DNA of 64,000 nucleotides from Ceratobasidium sp. AG-K. Taxonomy: Eukaryota > Basidiomycota > Agaricomycetes > Cantharellales > Ceratobasidiaceae. Numbering within the stretch: position 1 is the first letter of the stretch; every line of letters begins with the position of its first letter. The position numbers and the translations under genes were made by a program. The stretch spans positions 4,712,001 to 4,776,000 of the forward strand of contig JAWNGF010000001.1 of assembly GCA_037039685.1 (NCBI GenBank), in the 5' to 3' direction. Below are positions 22,415 through 34,737 of this stretch, piece by piece. The notes beneath the pieces were generated by a model, which was not told the DNA's origin, made no database searches, and saw nothing but the letters and a program-made list of their open reading frames with translations.

Positions 22415-24099
22415 TTATGCGGGAGAGGCAAGAGGGAAACCGGACATCATCGAAGCAGGAAACTCGACCACCTCATCAGCCTGTTCGCAGTACTGGGGGA
22501 GCCAGGCGCTCAACGGGTCGTCCCGTCGCTCGCCATTGTCGTAGAACAACTGGGAATAGGCAGGAAGATATGGGGGCGTCGAGATACTCGTCGTTGGAGA
22601 GTTGGATCCCGAGCTACCACCTGGCCAAACACACGTCTCCGTGAACGAAAGGGGAACGAGAACATACGCGGCCTGCTTGATGGGTTTCCGGTCAACTGCA
22701 TCCTCGGGTGGGACATACGTGAGGTTGAAACCAACGCGAAGTTCGTGCTTGATCCGCATGTAGGGCGTAAAGACGGACGCGCAGAGCTGGCGGTCGTCTT
22801 TGCTCCCAGGGTGGGACTTCCGGGTAGTGGGATCAATCGACACATTGGTATCCATCTTGGCCCAGTCATCGTTGAGCTCGAGACCACCGAGCGCAGGCTT
22901 GAAACGGACTCGGTCACCAGATACAAGATGGGTACGCTTGGTCCAAGTTACCGCATATTCGTGAGGAACAACAAGCCCAAGAGCATACAGCGACTGCCAG
23001 GAGTGAGGGTTAATAAGAGGCATGTGAGGGGGCTGCTCAAGGTGAGACGGGACGGGGAACGAGTTCACATAATTGTGCATGACCCTCGAGCTAATTTCGG
23101 AGCGTCAATTACGCCCTCGAAATCAAAGTTTAAAAACGCACCTGAATTTCTCAGTCTGATTCAGCTCCACTTCGAAATCATCTAGCCGTAGGGTGCCTAG
23201 ATCAGACGGGCCGAGAGGGTTAGAGCGCATGCGCAACGATATTGGTACCCGGTTCTCTTCACAACCAACATGGTGAGGGGTGGTGACGACCACATCAAGC
23301 GCGCGAAGCAGATCAACAGGGATGTCCGAATCGAGTTCGCGGAATACAGTCGATGCAGGATGGTCGATGAGCGGAAACAGGGCTTCGCGTTCGGATGAAA
23401 TTCCAGATACCGGCGGGGACCGATGCCGGGCCAACTCTATGGAAACGGGCTCAGCCTCTATCGGTTGCGGCTTTGTACGGACGAGGCTGTAGAGCGATGA
23501 GAGCGACCATGCAACGGTTTTTTCGCTGTCTGCAAAAGTGGCGGTTGCAAAGAGCGAGTATCGGGTTCCCCCACCTTCGTCTCCACAGTCGACGGTCGGA
23601 GGCAGCCATCCTGGGAGCTGAATATCAAAAAGTATCTCCCATTGTTGCAGCGATGGGCGCGACGAGGGACCAGCTCCTCCTAAAAGCTCGTGTGGATCAG
23701 CTTCGGTCGTGAGCACAATTCGACGGCCGTCGGGAACGAGCTGCTTCGTGATCTGGCATAATCGAAAACCGTCGTATCCTGCCTGCGATGAAACTATCCT
23801 GAAATTCAGACAGCGTCGGAGCCGCATTCGGGGTTACGTACCCATCTCAGCCTTGCCCTCAAAGACCAGCTCGAGTGACGACAGATGAACGGTCTCTGGC
23901 TTGACAAAGGAGCCTGCTGCCGGTAGCGAAGCAGCAGGCGTCTCGAGAGTGAGAGTAACGTGTCCGGAAAGCGAGTATTTCGTTCTTTGTCCATGAGCGT
24001 TACTGTAAAAATTCGACCAAATGACACTCACGACGCGTCCGGTGCTCCGTACATGTTCACCCAAGGGGCAGAGGGAACAATCTCCAGCGAAAGAGGCAT
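22415..24099 (-). CDS. Arrestin-like domain protein
   Basis: Arrestin-fold protein of the alpha-arrestin type, a likely adaptor linking cargo to Rsp5-like ubiquitin ligases (inference from family). It starts MPLSLEIVPSAPWVNMYG at 24099. The N-terminal arrestin strands include YSLSGHVTLTLETPA and VHLSSLELVFEGKAEMG, followed by WEILFDIQLPGWLPPTV, the typical L-P-G-x-L-P-P arrestin signature, then TRYSLFATATF. The C-terminal half has ENRVPISLRMRSNPLG and FSSRVMHNYVNSFPVPSHLEQ. Four exons: the first boundary is unclear (see findings), exon 2 ends at a GTAACC donor near 23840, exon 3 ends at 23142, and exon 4 runs from 23090 to 22415. No clear PPxY motif is visible. A TATATAAAAG read on the minus strand near 24390 could be its TATA box. 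Confidence 0.7.
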
Positions 24100-25250
24100 G
24101 ACGATACAAGAATCGCCGGATCGGAACACAGACAAAAGATCAGAGGAGAACAAAGCGGGATGCGGCGGCGGCAACGAGGTGCGAAGCTAATAAAACCAGT
24201 CTCGCGCAGCGCCCAACACCCGCCTCTTCAGGACCCAACACTCCCCAACAGACGCCTATCACAGGGTCGTGCCAGCCAGGCATCTCATGCCACCACCATC
24301 CGCGCCAAACTCAAGCCAAAAGCTGACAAGGCTAGGAGTGGCAACGCCTGGCAGGAAGATCACCCCGTTCCGCATAAACTCTTTTATATAATTTCGAAAG
24401 GCCAACCATCAGTTTCGAGTTAGTCGCTTCGCCCTCACATCATGGACAATAGCTCTCACTGTGACTTTGACTGCGTCGGTTGGGTCTTGTTTACATCTCT
24501 GACAAGGGAACAATGGGAATCCCGCAATAGGCACACCCCCGAACACACTGAACCAAGCAAAAATTGGACAAATTGGGTGAAGTACCTGACCGTGGTTGGT
24601 ATATACGAAGCTTCGCCTTGTATCAGGCATAAAATCAGTCGCCAACGACGGGCGTGCGCTTTAAATTGGCCGTCTTCTGCTCCGGCAAACTCGACCCGAA
24701 CGTTCTAGTGCCCAGTGAAGGACCCCAAGGCGGTGAAAAACAGGCCCTTGAGGCGAGAGGCTGGCTGAATGCACTATCTCGACCGGCGAAACTCTACCCC
24801 ACTTTTTTAGCCGGATCGTATGCTTTACGGTGCTGTGGCTCCAGCACACGCTCTGCCTCGCGCAGCACGCTTATCTGTGGTGAGATCGCTCAGGGCGCCG
24901 CCCACCTGCGGCGGGCTTGGAGACGTGGGGAGCTCGGTTGACGAGCGTGAACGCATAAAATACGTTGGGGGTAATCATAGTCTTGGCGAATGAGCCGACC
25001 TTTATCGTGAATTCTAGACTCGCTGGAACCGGAGGATCATATTGGGACATGTGCCTAACTGACGTAATATGCATTTGTCAGCTCCGGATTGGGACATTCG
25101 CCCTCCGGAGGAACCAGGAGAGATCATCGGCGATTCGTGGTAAGACAACGTTACCAACCGGCTATACCACGTAGTATTAAAGGCCGCGCGATACTGGGCT
25201 TGGTTCCCCACAACTCCACATACTCGATTCAGGATAAAAACATTCTTGCA
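24100..25250. promoter_or_regulatory. Divergent promoter region of arrestin-like and FNT genes
   Basis: A 1.15-kb gene-free stretch between divergent genes. A TATATAAAAG-type box in minus-strand orientation lies at about 24381-24390. I see no conserved coding sequence; the frames present are short and unlike known proteins. The length suggests regulated expression of one or both neighbours. Confidence 0.4.
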
Positions 25251-26783
25251 ATGGCCACTCAACGGTCCAACAAACCACATTTCGGAGTGCACCCTTCTAT
25301 GCAGTCTACACTCAAGGCGTATATGGACACCGCCGCTCCTCCCGCTCCTCACCCTCATCCTCACTCGCATCATGCGCACGCTTCTGTGCCTCAACCCACT
25401 GCGCCTCCAGCCGATATGCTCTCGGGCCTTTTGCTCGAGGATGCGGTACTGCACAATGCGACCAAAAAGATCCACAACCCTGTTGACAAGATGTTCTTCC
25501 TCGGAATGCTTGCCGGAGTTTGGGTCGGCTTTGGTGGCCTTGCAGCCGTCAGCGCAGCCGGGGGTGTCCCAGAGGACGTTCGCGAACGCTGGGTCATGCT
25601 CCCCAAACTACTGATGGGTTCATTTTTCGCCTTTGGTTCGTAATTTGCATGCCGTGATTCCACTCTCGCTGACGCTGCTTGCTTTTACTCAGCGCTTCAC
25701 TTGATTATTATGTTTGGCGGTGAACTTTTCACTGGGAACACCATGATTCTATCTATTGGTATGTCTTGCTTTCAATTTCCAGAGCACGCATTTACCCAGT
25801 GATTTCAGGTGTTTATAATAAAGTCGTCCCACTAAGACTACTTGCGTTGAACTGGCTCGTCGTCTACGTCGGAAACTGGTGTGGATGCCTTCTCACCAGC
25901 TATTTCTTTGGCTATCTCACCGACCTGTTCGAGGCCGAACAATACCGAAGCTACTTGGCCGCGGTCACCTTGAGCAAACTCGAAGAGCACGGTAAGCGCC
26001 TCACCATCTAGTCCAGCGCCCAGCCACTAATTCGTATGTAACCCGTAGGTTGGGGTGTCCTATTCCTCAAAGCCATTCCCGCCAACGCCATGGTTTGCAT
26101 GGCCGTCATGCTCGGCATGGCGTCTCGCGACTCTGCCGGCAAGATCATGGCGCTGTGGTTCCCAGTCGTCATGTTCGTCCTATGTGGGTTTGAACATTGC
26201 GTCGCAAACAGTACGTCACACCCTTTGCGCCCCAAAGATCTGTCTCATACATTCCCTAGTGTTCTTCACATCTCTTGGCCTGATGTATGGAGCCCCATCC
26301 ACGATCCGCCGGCAATGGTTCAACCAATCCGCTGCTATCCCCGGGAACCTTGTCGGTGGTGCCATCGTCATTGGTCTTGCGGAGCATCTAATGAACCACT
26401 GGCGCTCACCCTTCTTCAATGCCAGCGAGGGTGCTGGAACCCTGGCTGCCCACGATGTCGAAAGTACCCGCCGGGCACGCGATGTCAGGGAAGTCCACCC
26501 TGCCGACCTGGTCGCCCGTGTACGCGCCATTCTTCATGCTGAATCCCACCGTCACCATGATCGTGAAGAGGGATCGAGCGACAAGATTGAATCCGATACT
26601 CCTACACCTCAGAGCGGGTACAACGGGGGTGCGCACCTGAACATGGTCGAGGGGCACGAAGAGGCTCTCGAACGGAGGAAAGCGATGCGCGCGCAACTGG
26701 GCATGCAGGGTTTCGCCGCATGGTTCGGACGCGGTTCCAAGTCCGAGCAACAAAACCCACGCGACGCTTCGACAAGTGTCTAG
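25251..26783 (+). CDS. Formate/nitrite transporter (FNT) family channel
   Basis: Six-helix membrane channel of the FocA/NirC family for formate, nitrite or similar small anions. Five exons (25251-25635, 25693-25758, 25809-25991, 26049-26210, 26260-26783) give 439 residues. Family landmarks: FFLGMLAGVWVGFGGLAAVS, LPKLLMGSFFAF, LIIMFGGELFTGNTMIL (the L-F-T-G-N loop), LNWLVVYVGNWCGCLLTSY, FLKAIPANAMVCMAVMLG, PVVMFVLCGFEHCVANMFF (with the conserved histidine) and IPGNLVGGAIVIGLAEHLMNHW. The N-terminus has a His/Pro-rich run (PHPHPHSHHAHA). The C-terminal tail is about 125 residues, charged and probably cytosolic, which is much longer than in bacterial members. In fungi, members of this family are often near nitrate genes, but no such neighbours are present here. 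Confidence 0.92.
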
Positions 26784-27553
26784 GCTGGTATTGCTACGAA
26801 CCGAGGACACGGACAGTTGTATCATGATCTCAAGCTTGTGAATTTCGTTTTCGCCCTGGTCCTGATATTGATTGATTGATTGGCATCTCTTTATTTTGGT
26901 TTGGCGTGTTTGGGATTAGATTCATGTCTTACAGCATGTGTATTATACATGACTAGTGTTGGAATTATTACGCATATATTCGTCGCCAAGTGTTCAATGC
27001 CAGAGGTCGAGCGGCCAAGCCAAGAGAAACCGGATAAGAATAGGATCCTAGATATCAAGCCAAAGTATGCCGAGGGTTGGGTTGATCTGATCACCGATTC
27101 AACACCTTTTTCAGTGCACCTTTACCCCAGGTAGCAATATTGGGCGTTCCACGCGATAGCTAAATGCATCCTTGCTCTTGTGCCATACGCGTGCGCGTGG
27201 CGGTATAATAAGCAGCTGGTCTACAATAAAAGCTTAAACCCTGGTGCGGACTTGATCTGAAAGGAACGAGGAGCCTTAACGGTGATCGGGTGGTCGGTTG
27301 GCGACATTGAACCCAGAAGGCAATCATTAACTGGTTCAAAAGCTTGAATACATGGCATCCGCTGTTCCCACCATCCGAGGCGATTAATATTAATCTACGT
27401 ACAGAGTTATACATATACAGCCCAAAGTTTGCGAGGAAAAGATAGTACATAGATGGAGTAGGACCAAACATAGGTGGACATGAATGGTATAGGGAAGATA
27501 GTTGGAGTGGACATGCGAAAAAGAACGAAAACTGAGAGTATAATCAAAAAAAT
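26784..27553. other. Convergent intergenic region
   Basis: About 770 bases between two convergent stops. These are A/T-rich and probably consist of the two 3' untranslated regions plus spacer. A 4-nt ATTG repeat (TTGATTGATTGATTGG) lies at about 26867-26882. No gene is evident. Confidence 0.4.
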
Positions 27554-30500
27554 TCACCGCCTCGAGCTCCTCGGTGGACGGAAACCTTGGGGTAAAATTT
27601 CAGTATGGATCTGCCCCCCTCGGATACACGTACCTGCGTCCTCCATTCCTAAACGCCTATTACTAAAGTCACGTCTCTCCCTCTTTTGAAGCTCTTCGCC
27701 CCGACCTTTGAGTTCCTCCTGCAAATTGACATTGCCTCCGATCTCCCCGAATACGTGCTCTAGATACGCAGCCGTGACAGGATCGCGAGGAATATTATGT
27801 TTCGGAGTCTGGTATTTCATGAGATCCTTGATGCTTTTCCAAACCTATAAGAGATTTGGGTTTACTAGTCTTCAAAGCAACCAAAGTAAAATTACCGCAC
27901 CTCTGTAAACTTCTCAAAGTTGACGAGTTCATTGCCATTGATGCGAACCTGGGTTTGCATCTCTTTATAAGAGCGCGAAAGGTCTCGCAGATGGATCCGC
28001 AAGATGGGTACAGAGGGCAGTTGCAGAGTCGAGTCGAGAGCCGTTTTGTATTTCTCTGCGTCGGAAAAAAGGAGGCTCATCTGCTTGAGGGTTTCCTTGG
28101 CGCGTTTGTCGACAAGTCGCCATGTATATTCAAGTCCATTGATGTGTGCGTGGGTGAGCGCGGACATGATTGCATGCGCGCTCGAGAAGGCGCGAATGCG
28201 AAGACATTCCTATGCGAAGCTTGTTAAATGACCGCCGCCAAATCTAGGAATGGCCGTGCATACCTCTGCAACGCGTTTGAGGAAAATAATAACTTGAGCT
28301 CGCTTCTCGATGTCCTTCGCGTCGATGAACAAAATGAGGTAGAGGCACCAGTCTTCGATCTACGCATTCCCAAGTCAGCTCAACTCACGTTGATCCTTTT
28401 ATCAAATTACCTTGTAGTTGTTCTTGAAAAACTGCTTTATGTTTAGCAATTCCTCGTCTTCGATATTTTTCACCCATGCAGCACAATCAGAGGCAAGAAT
28501 TCTTTGGAAGAGATCGCCCTCAACCCGCATCAGTTGCTTTGCAACGGTCGAAGCATCTAAATCCGCGAGCTTGATGTTGCGCGCACCGGCACTAGGGTGT
28601 TTGGGAATATCGTATTCGTTCAGAGCAATTAACTTGAATAAAGTGTGATTATGCAACCTTCGTTTGGGTCAATAAACACTTACGTGAGATCGAACCCGGG
28701 CGTGTAGTTTGACCACCTCGGCGTTGGGTGGCTCGTTGGGCCAGGTATTGTTGACAAATTCTTGTATGTTCAACAAGAAATTTCTATCCTTGGGTTGGAT
28801 GGCTTGGATTATTAGCCAGTCGTTAAGAACCGCCAGGACGCTAAATGGTATTAGTAACCGGCTCCAGGTAAAAGCACGCTACTCACTTGTTCTGCAACTT
28901 GACCCTTTCCCTCTCTGGCGAGACCGCATACATTCCTCTATATTGGTGGAGTAGCATTGGCCACAAGTCCTCCACCTTAGCGAAGCCTCGATAGACCGTA
29001 AGGAAGCACTCGCGAAATTCCTTGTCCATCTTTGGCGCTGGAATTACCGGGTTTAACGTTTGTTCGACTCCAGTCGACAGCAAACTCACCAATACTAGTT
29101 TGGAGTAGCCTCTCCACCAAGCCCTCCAGATTACCGGCGAGCACGTATCCATCATCATCGGTCTTGAGAATAGGCTCGCCCTCCGGGTGCGGCACCGCAA
29201 ATCCCGATACATAACTTGTGTTCGAGTCACGTCGAAGGCCGGGCACCCTTCGAATGGTAGGAGACCGGTTGACATTATTCGTCATTCCCTCGGGTTGGAG
29301 CCTTTGGTTAAGCGATGGTGTCGTACCGCTGTCCGCAGATGTAGACAGGGCCATTCCCGCGAACTGTCCAATCATGGTATCTTGACTCCGTCTGCCAGGT
29401 ATCGGCACGGCGCCGGCGGCGCCATAATAAGAGTATGGACTTGTGGGGGTAACCGGTAAATCCGAGCCCATCGTACGAGGAGAATCATTGATCATCCGCG
29501 GAGTGAAACTACTCGGTGAAGAGCTCGTTGCTGGAGGTGTCGGTATTAAATTCACCTGGGCCGTCGAACCCCAAACCTGTAACGAGCTACCAGTCAGAAA
29601 CCAGTGTTGCAATAAAAAGTAATTTCCTCACAGATCCGTCAAAAAGGCCTGCCATTGGGTATTCCCTGCCGCCAGATCCCAGATTATTGTTTCCACCTAT
29701 ACATTAATGAGTTTCGCATAGCATAGTCCAGACCTATGACAACTAACCGAGACCGGATACTCCAAATTGCTTCAAATGCTCCGTTTGGAGTAACCGCACT
29801 TCCGACGCTAGCGAGCGCATTTCTGGTCGTGCAGTCGGTTCCCAAGCCCAACATCGCTGCATTAGCTGCCACATTTCGTTCGAGAGTCCACGTGAATACA
29901 TCTCATCAAAAGGAGTTGGTCGTTCAGGCAGAGTTTTATTGATGAGAAGCGTGATGACTTGAGCGTCAATGCGGGCTTTGTGATAAAAGGGTGCATGCCC
30001 GGTGAGGACCTCTGTCATATGCGTTAGTCCAAGTAGGTTGTTGGGCAGCGCATGCAAACACACCTAGGCACAACATGCCAAACGACCATACATCTGGAAT
30101 GGCAAGGTTTAGCATCACTCAATACCTTGATAGGTATAGCGTCGTACCGCTTGCGGACGTAACTCCTGAGGTCGCATTGGGGTCGGGTTGGAATAACTCC
30201 GCTGGAAAGTTCGAATTTAGCTCAGCATACTTGAGTTCTTGACGCATATACTTACGTGCCATCCACCGTGACGACCCAGCATTTTCCAAACTTGTAGACG
30301 CCACAGCTGCGCCTTCTTCTTCCGCAATGATCTTGCTCAACCCAAAGTCAGCTAACAAAGCCTCGCCCGAGGCCGACACAACAACATTCGCCTAACACAG
30401 CATTAGTGATGAACATACGCCGTTATGGCAGTAACTATCTTACCGCTCGCAAATCCCCATGGACAATCATTGGCTTGAACGTATGAAGGTACTTCAGACC

Positions 30501-32021
30501 GAGCGCAACTTCGCTCAGCAATCTGCGGGCAAAAAGCATCAGGCGCTGAGCGGGTATTTGAATACTGGCAAATCCGTACCGCATGCGATTGCAGTCTTGA
30601 TGATTCTGAATGTACGTCTTGAGATCTCCCCCATCCGCCCATGGGGCAACCGCGAAAAGCCGAGGACCAATGTAGCAGATCCCATAAAACCGCAGAATGT
30701 GTATGTGTTGAAGCCGACGCCAAATGTCAACCTCCCGGCGGAACCGCTGCTCACCGAGTTAGCAAAGGCGCAAATACGTGCTGTGTGTAGAAAACATACC
30801 CTAATTGCGGAATCACTCTCCACGTGTCGGATAGCCTTGAGCATAACTTTCTCGTCACCCACCCATTGTCCCTCATAGATATCGGCTGTACCGCCCCCCG
30901 CAGCAGGATGCTCGCTAAGCTTGGTTACTTGACCAGTCACTTGCGGCAAGCATTAATTTATAGCAACATCTATGCATAGGTCCGATGCTTACGGTTCGTT
31001 AGAGGAGGAAGGATTCCGGTCTTATTATGGAGGGTGTTGAGCCCGCCTCGTAATGCCTGGTAATCCTCCGTCCCTGGCTGCTCGTCGGTAAGTTCCTAAC
31101 GTACCGCCATACATAAATATACACCAACACCTGAGAAGTACACGTATACTTACCTCTTGGATAGTTTGCATTAGCGCCGGCACGTCGTCCCTCATCCCCA
31201 CTGCTGCGGAGAGGTCGTCAACGTTGCGGATGATTTCGCGAAGCCTAGCGTATAACAGTCATTCACTGAGTCTTGTAGTTGAGAGCGTGATCTGAACATA
31301 CATTTCCTTGACTTCCTCTTGGTCATTTTGCCTATTTAGGTCCATTCGCCTCTGTTGGCGATTGAGTTCAATGGATGTAAAGATCTAGTTGGCACGAACA
31401 CGTTCGATTAGGTTACACCAAAGGTGCTTAAATTGCTCGACATACCTGAAACTTGAGAACGTGGGTATCTAGTAAGCCATTGAACGTCTCGATGTCGGTG
31501 GCTATCTGGTCCTGTCGCATAAACGACTTGATACGGCTATCGTGTGCTCTCCGATTAATTCACATCCAATCCACTGTGTGGGCTCACTCACTTTAGGTTG
31601 GCCCATTCAATGACCCGCTTCCGGACCCTCAATAACACCCTGTACAAGTCAAGTAAATGAGCCGCGCCAGACCATGAGCCTTAGTACGTACACCTCCAAC
31701 TCGTCCACTGCATCTCGTAGCTTGGAGCCTTCCAATGAGCTTTCTTGCTCCCGCAATGTGGTTACGAGTTCACTACATCGCTTTGCGAGCTGCATGCACT
31801 GGCGCTGGACGAAGACCGAGTTAGCTGAAGAGGATCGAGCGCCACGACTGGACGTACCTGATGTACCGTAATATCCTGGATTCGCTTGTTGATATCACGG
31901 GCTAGAAATAGCGAATCAACCATTGATTCCGTACGTTGGAGGTGGCTCCCATCGCTTACCTGCCGTAGATGCGAGCTCCAGCACGCCGGTGGGGCCGCCT
32001 AGCATGTCAAGCGTTGACATG
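27554..32021 (-). CDS. Helical bundle (MLKL-like) - protein kinase - RasGEF fusion
   Basis: One continuous splice model from ATG 32021 (MSTLDMLGGPTGVLELAS) to the stop at 27554 (GFRPPRSSRR). The first ~220 residues form a heptad-rich helical region (ARDINKRIQDITVHQRQCMQ, LRDAVDELEGVLLRVRKRV, ETFNGLLDTHVLKFQ) resembling the four-helix bundle of MLKL/Cbl-N-like proteins. A TKL-type kinase domain follows (30.9-29.75 kb) with GGGTADIYEG, VMLKAIR (ATP lysine), HGDLRAANV (HGD instead of HRD), ADFGLSK, SSRWMA-PELF, and MWQLMQRCWAWEPTARP. A ~150-residue Ser/Pro linker leads to RasGEF_N (GNLEGLVERLLQTSI, EFRECFLTVYRGF) and the catalytic RasGEF domain (LDASTVAKQLMRVEGDLFQR, PILRIHLRDLSRSYK, NGNELVNFEKF). 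The kinase-to-GEF joint is supported by an in-frame splice (SGLG/GNNN) near 29745-29698. More than a dozen introns of about 50-60 nt. Two adjacent genes cannot be excluded without transcripts. Confidence 0.8.
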
Positions 32022-34737
32022 GTTATTATAATTTCAGGTGCCGTATGCTCAGGTTAAAGACAAATAATCAATAGTGAGGGTGAGAAGGATTATTGGGTGG
32101 CTTGCGCGACCTTTATAAAGTGCGTGAGCGCCAAATCAAGGCTCGGTGTATCGGCCAAGCTCGTATAGGCGATATCGGTCAATGGATACAATAAAAATGG
32201 AAGTTTGGTTTGCGCTATGCTAGAAATCTGGTTCGAGTCGGCCGTTTCTGCGCACTTAATATTAACTGTGAAAAGCAACACGCAGAAGGGACTTGGACGT
32301 CTCATACAATCGCAACGAATCAGCGGGCCCACGTTGTTTGATCACGTGTTTCCCCTCATTTAGCAGTGATGGGTTCCGGAATGAACGTTCCCTTATGGAT
32401 CGGCGGGGGCAGTGTAACAATAGGGTGCTAGGCAGGAGACCAGAGTAACCAACTCTGACTTGTTAACGGCCGACTGACTTGCCAACTTCATGGCTGAGTC
32501 GACATTCCGTCACACCCTTCCTGCAGCGCCAGCTCCCGCAGCTCGGCGGCCACGGGGATCATCACTGGATTGTTTACGGCTCTCGTGCAGGGTGCACAGA
32601 TACCAGGGTATCATGATAAATTGACCCGTAGCTGAACCATATTTGTACTGCACAGTACGGGTCCGACTCCATATTTCCGAACCAAAAGCCGTTCCTTGCC
32701 TCTCCAAGCGCCTCCGACGTTTTGGTGGAAAGACAGGGGAGCCAATTTCTCAATTGTATTTCACCTCGACCTCGAAGTTGTATTTTGGCTCATAATGAAC
32801 GGTATGGCATGGCTTTGCCAGAACGTGTTACCATAGGTCGAGACCAGTTGAATTTGAGCTCGTGATAGATAGTCGTGTCCTCAGTATCCCGCCCGAGTGA
32901 TGGGCGCCGTCGTACCCGATAGTGCAGTTGGAAAGAAGACCTTACGGATGAAACAGAACTGGTGGTAGATGTGTACTGGGATGCCGCAGTTCGCTGGCAC
33001 CTTCTAATTATATGTGTGCTATGCGCAAATCATTGTGAGGATCCCACCGTGATCCGTGCACGCCTGAAACTGAAAATAGCACCCGGGAACGCTCACTGTC
33101 CCTGGGCGACAAAGGCTGCAATGGTCCACGTTGCAGGAAGACAGACGCAAAATACGGTTCCGATACGATTCGAGTTGCTTCACGATTCTAGTCACGACGC
33201 ACAGCGAGAGTACTCCAGCCCTCCGATAGCCTACGTACGTAGGCAAGGTAGCGAACTTGAATTGACCTAAATTCCAAGCGTAGCGAACAGTTGCTGTGTA
33301 TCGAAGCCTCAGTGTGCCACCAAAGATGGTTCCGGTCTCACGCAAGCACGTTCAGGTGGAGACCCCAAAGCTTATTCGTTGTAGCTCGCTTCTTAGCCAC
33401 CGCCAACAGAAGTTCAACAGATTGACATTTTAAAAGAACGCTGGTGCCTTTCATATTTCCATACTAACCTGACGGTACCGTAACTTATCATCAAGAACCC
33501 TTCGCGAACACATCCATTATGCCTTCGTCGGGAATTGCCGCCCCGCAACCAGCTCGCCATCACACTCTGTGCATCGAAAGAAAAGTGAATGGCTTGGAAT
33601 AACCCTGTCGGTCGCTGTATGCGCTGGATCAGGTGTTCTCCCCCGCATTCCGAACTGGGCCAACGCTTGACAGATTGATACGTAGCTAAAGTACCTCACC
33701 GTTCAACGGCCGAGCTGACGTGATAGGCCCAGCTAACCCGAGCTGGGCAAGGCCACAAAGGTGCGTAGCAAATGGGAGCAGGACACAATTCTAACAGCAT
33801 CGGAGGGGATATGTGTGGGGGTTTAGGGTTTGTAGGCTGGGCGGCATCATTTGGTGAACATCATTGATGACTGGGAGGAAAGGTGGCGCTATTCATTGGG
33901 ACTGATGTAGGCTAGAGAGAGTATATGCGGCCCCATGATGAGGAGCGAGCAACAGGGCAAGCCGATGATGGGGAGGAGAGGGAGCCAAGATAATGCTTCT
34001 GGTGGGAAAGATCGCGACAGTGAAGTCGAGAGAAGCGGCGTACCTTGAGTCCCTGTGGAACGAGGACGCGGGTCGGCACGTGTAGGGCGCGAGACTGGCC
34101 CTCCATATCTTCAAGACGGGTATCGACTAGATTTGAGTGGTTAGCACACAACATGAGGCGGGCAAAGAAGCATTTTATCTTCATGCAGGCCCGAAAGTAC
34201 CGATTGACGTGACGTCAGCGGTGTGTATGCCCTAACCGGCAGAAAAACACGGACACACATCCGGCATAATCCATCGATGCTAGACGTTTTTGATGCGGAG
34301 AGATAGTCTTGACGAGGGGGAACTGGTTCGGCACGGCGCTGGTCGCGATGCATCGGGTGTCATACGATAATGCATGACCAAGATGAGTCGAGGCTGCAGC
34401 GCGATAGAACTGGTTGAATGTGGCAGTTGAGGACAAATGCGATTAGTGTATGCAGTCACCACCAATCCCGACGTGGGGGCGACCAAATGAGAGTGATGGG
34501 GGTCCTAGGGTGGCTCGTGACCTCCTCCTCGGGTAAGACCCCGCGTGAGCACTCACTCCAAGACTCGTCCACGACGCCCTCCTCGCTCTCACTGTTTCCT
34601 CTCGCACTCCCTGTACAAGACTGTTGCATTCTTGTCTAAAGTCTACCTTTCTCTCCCTCGATTAGCCGCTACGACCCAACACTCCCACCCGTTTCTTCCA
34701 CCCTAGCACCAGCTCCCTTGAGCCGCATTAACTCGTA
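32022..34737. other. Long gene-free divergent region
   Basis: The largest stretch without a supported gene, 2.7 kb, between the kinase-RasGEF fusion and the GSK-3 gene. A CACGTG palindrome is at 32343-32348. All open frames are short and unlike known families, and none chain with splice signals. The last ~300 bases before 34738 are C/T-rich (CCTCCTCGC, TTTCTCTCCCTCG) as expected for a GSK-3 promoter/5' leader. No terminal repeats or transposase fragments were recognised. Confidence 0.4.

Noticed and set aside
27554..29745. Possibility that the RasGEF is a separate gene from the kinase
   Set aside because: No start codon or promoter-like gap lies between them, and an in-frame splice (SGLG/GNNN) links them. 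It is not fully excluded without transcripts.
32229..32245. GGTTCGAGTCG, resembling a tRNA T-arm/B box
   Set aside because: No matching A box, acceptor stem or anticodon arm could be found at the right distances.
32962..33345. Overlapping ~100-codon frames on both strands in the gene-free region
   Set aside because: Neither translation resembles a protein family and neither extends through plausible splice sites.
33893..34486. Overlapping minus-strand frames upstream of GSK-3
   Set aside because: They lie in the promoter/5' leader of GSK-3, overlap each other in different frames and show no protein-like pattern.
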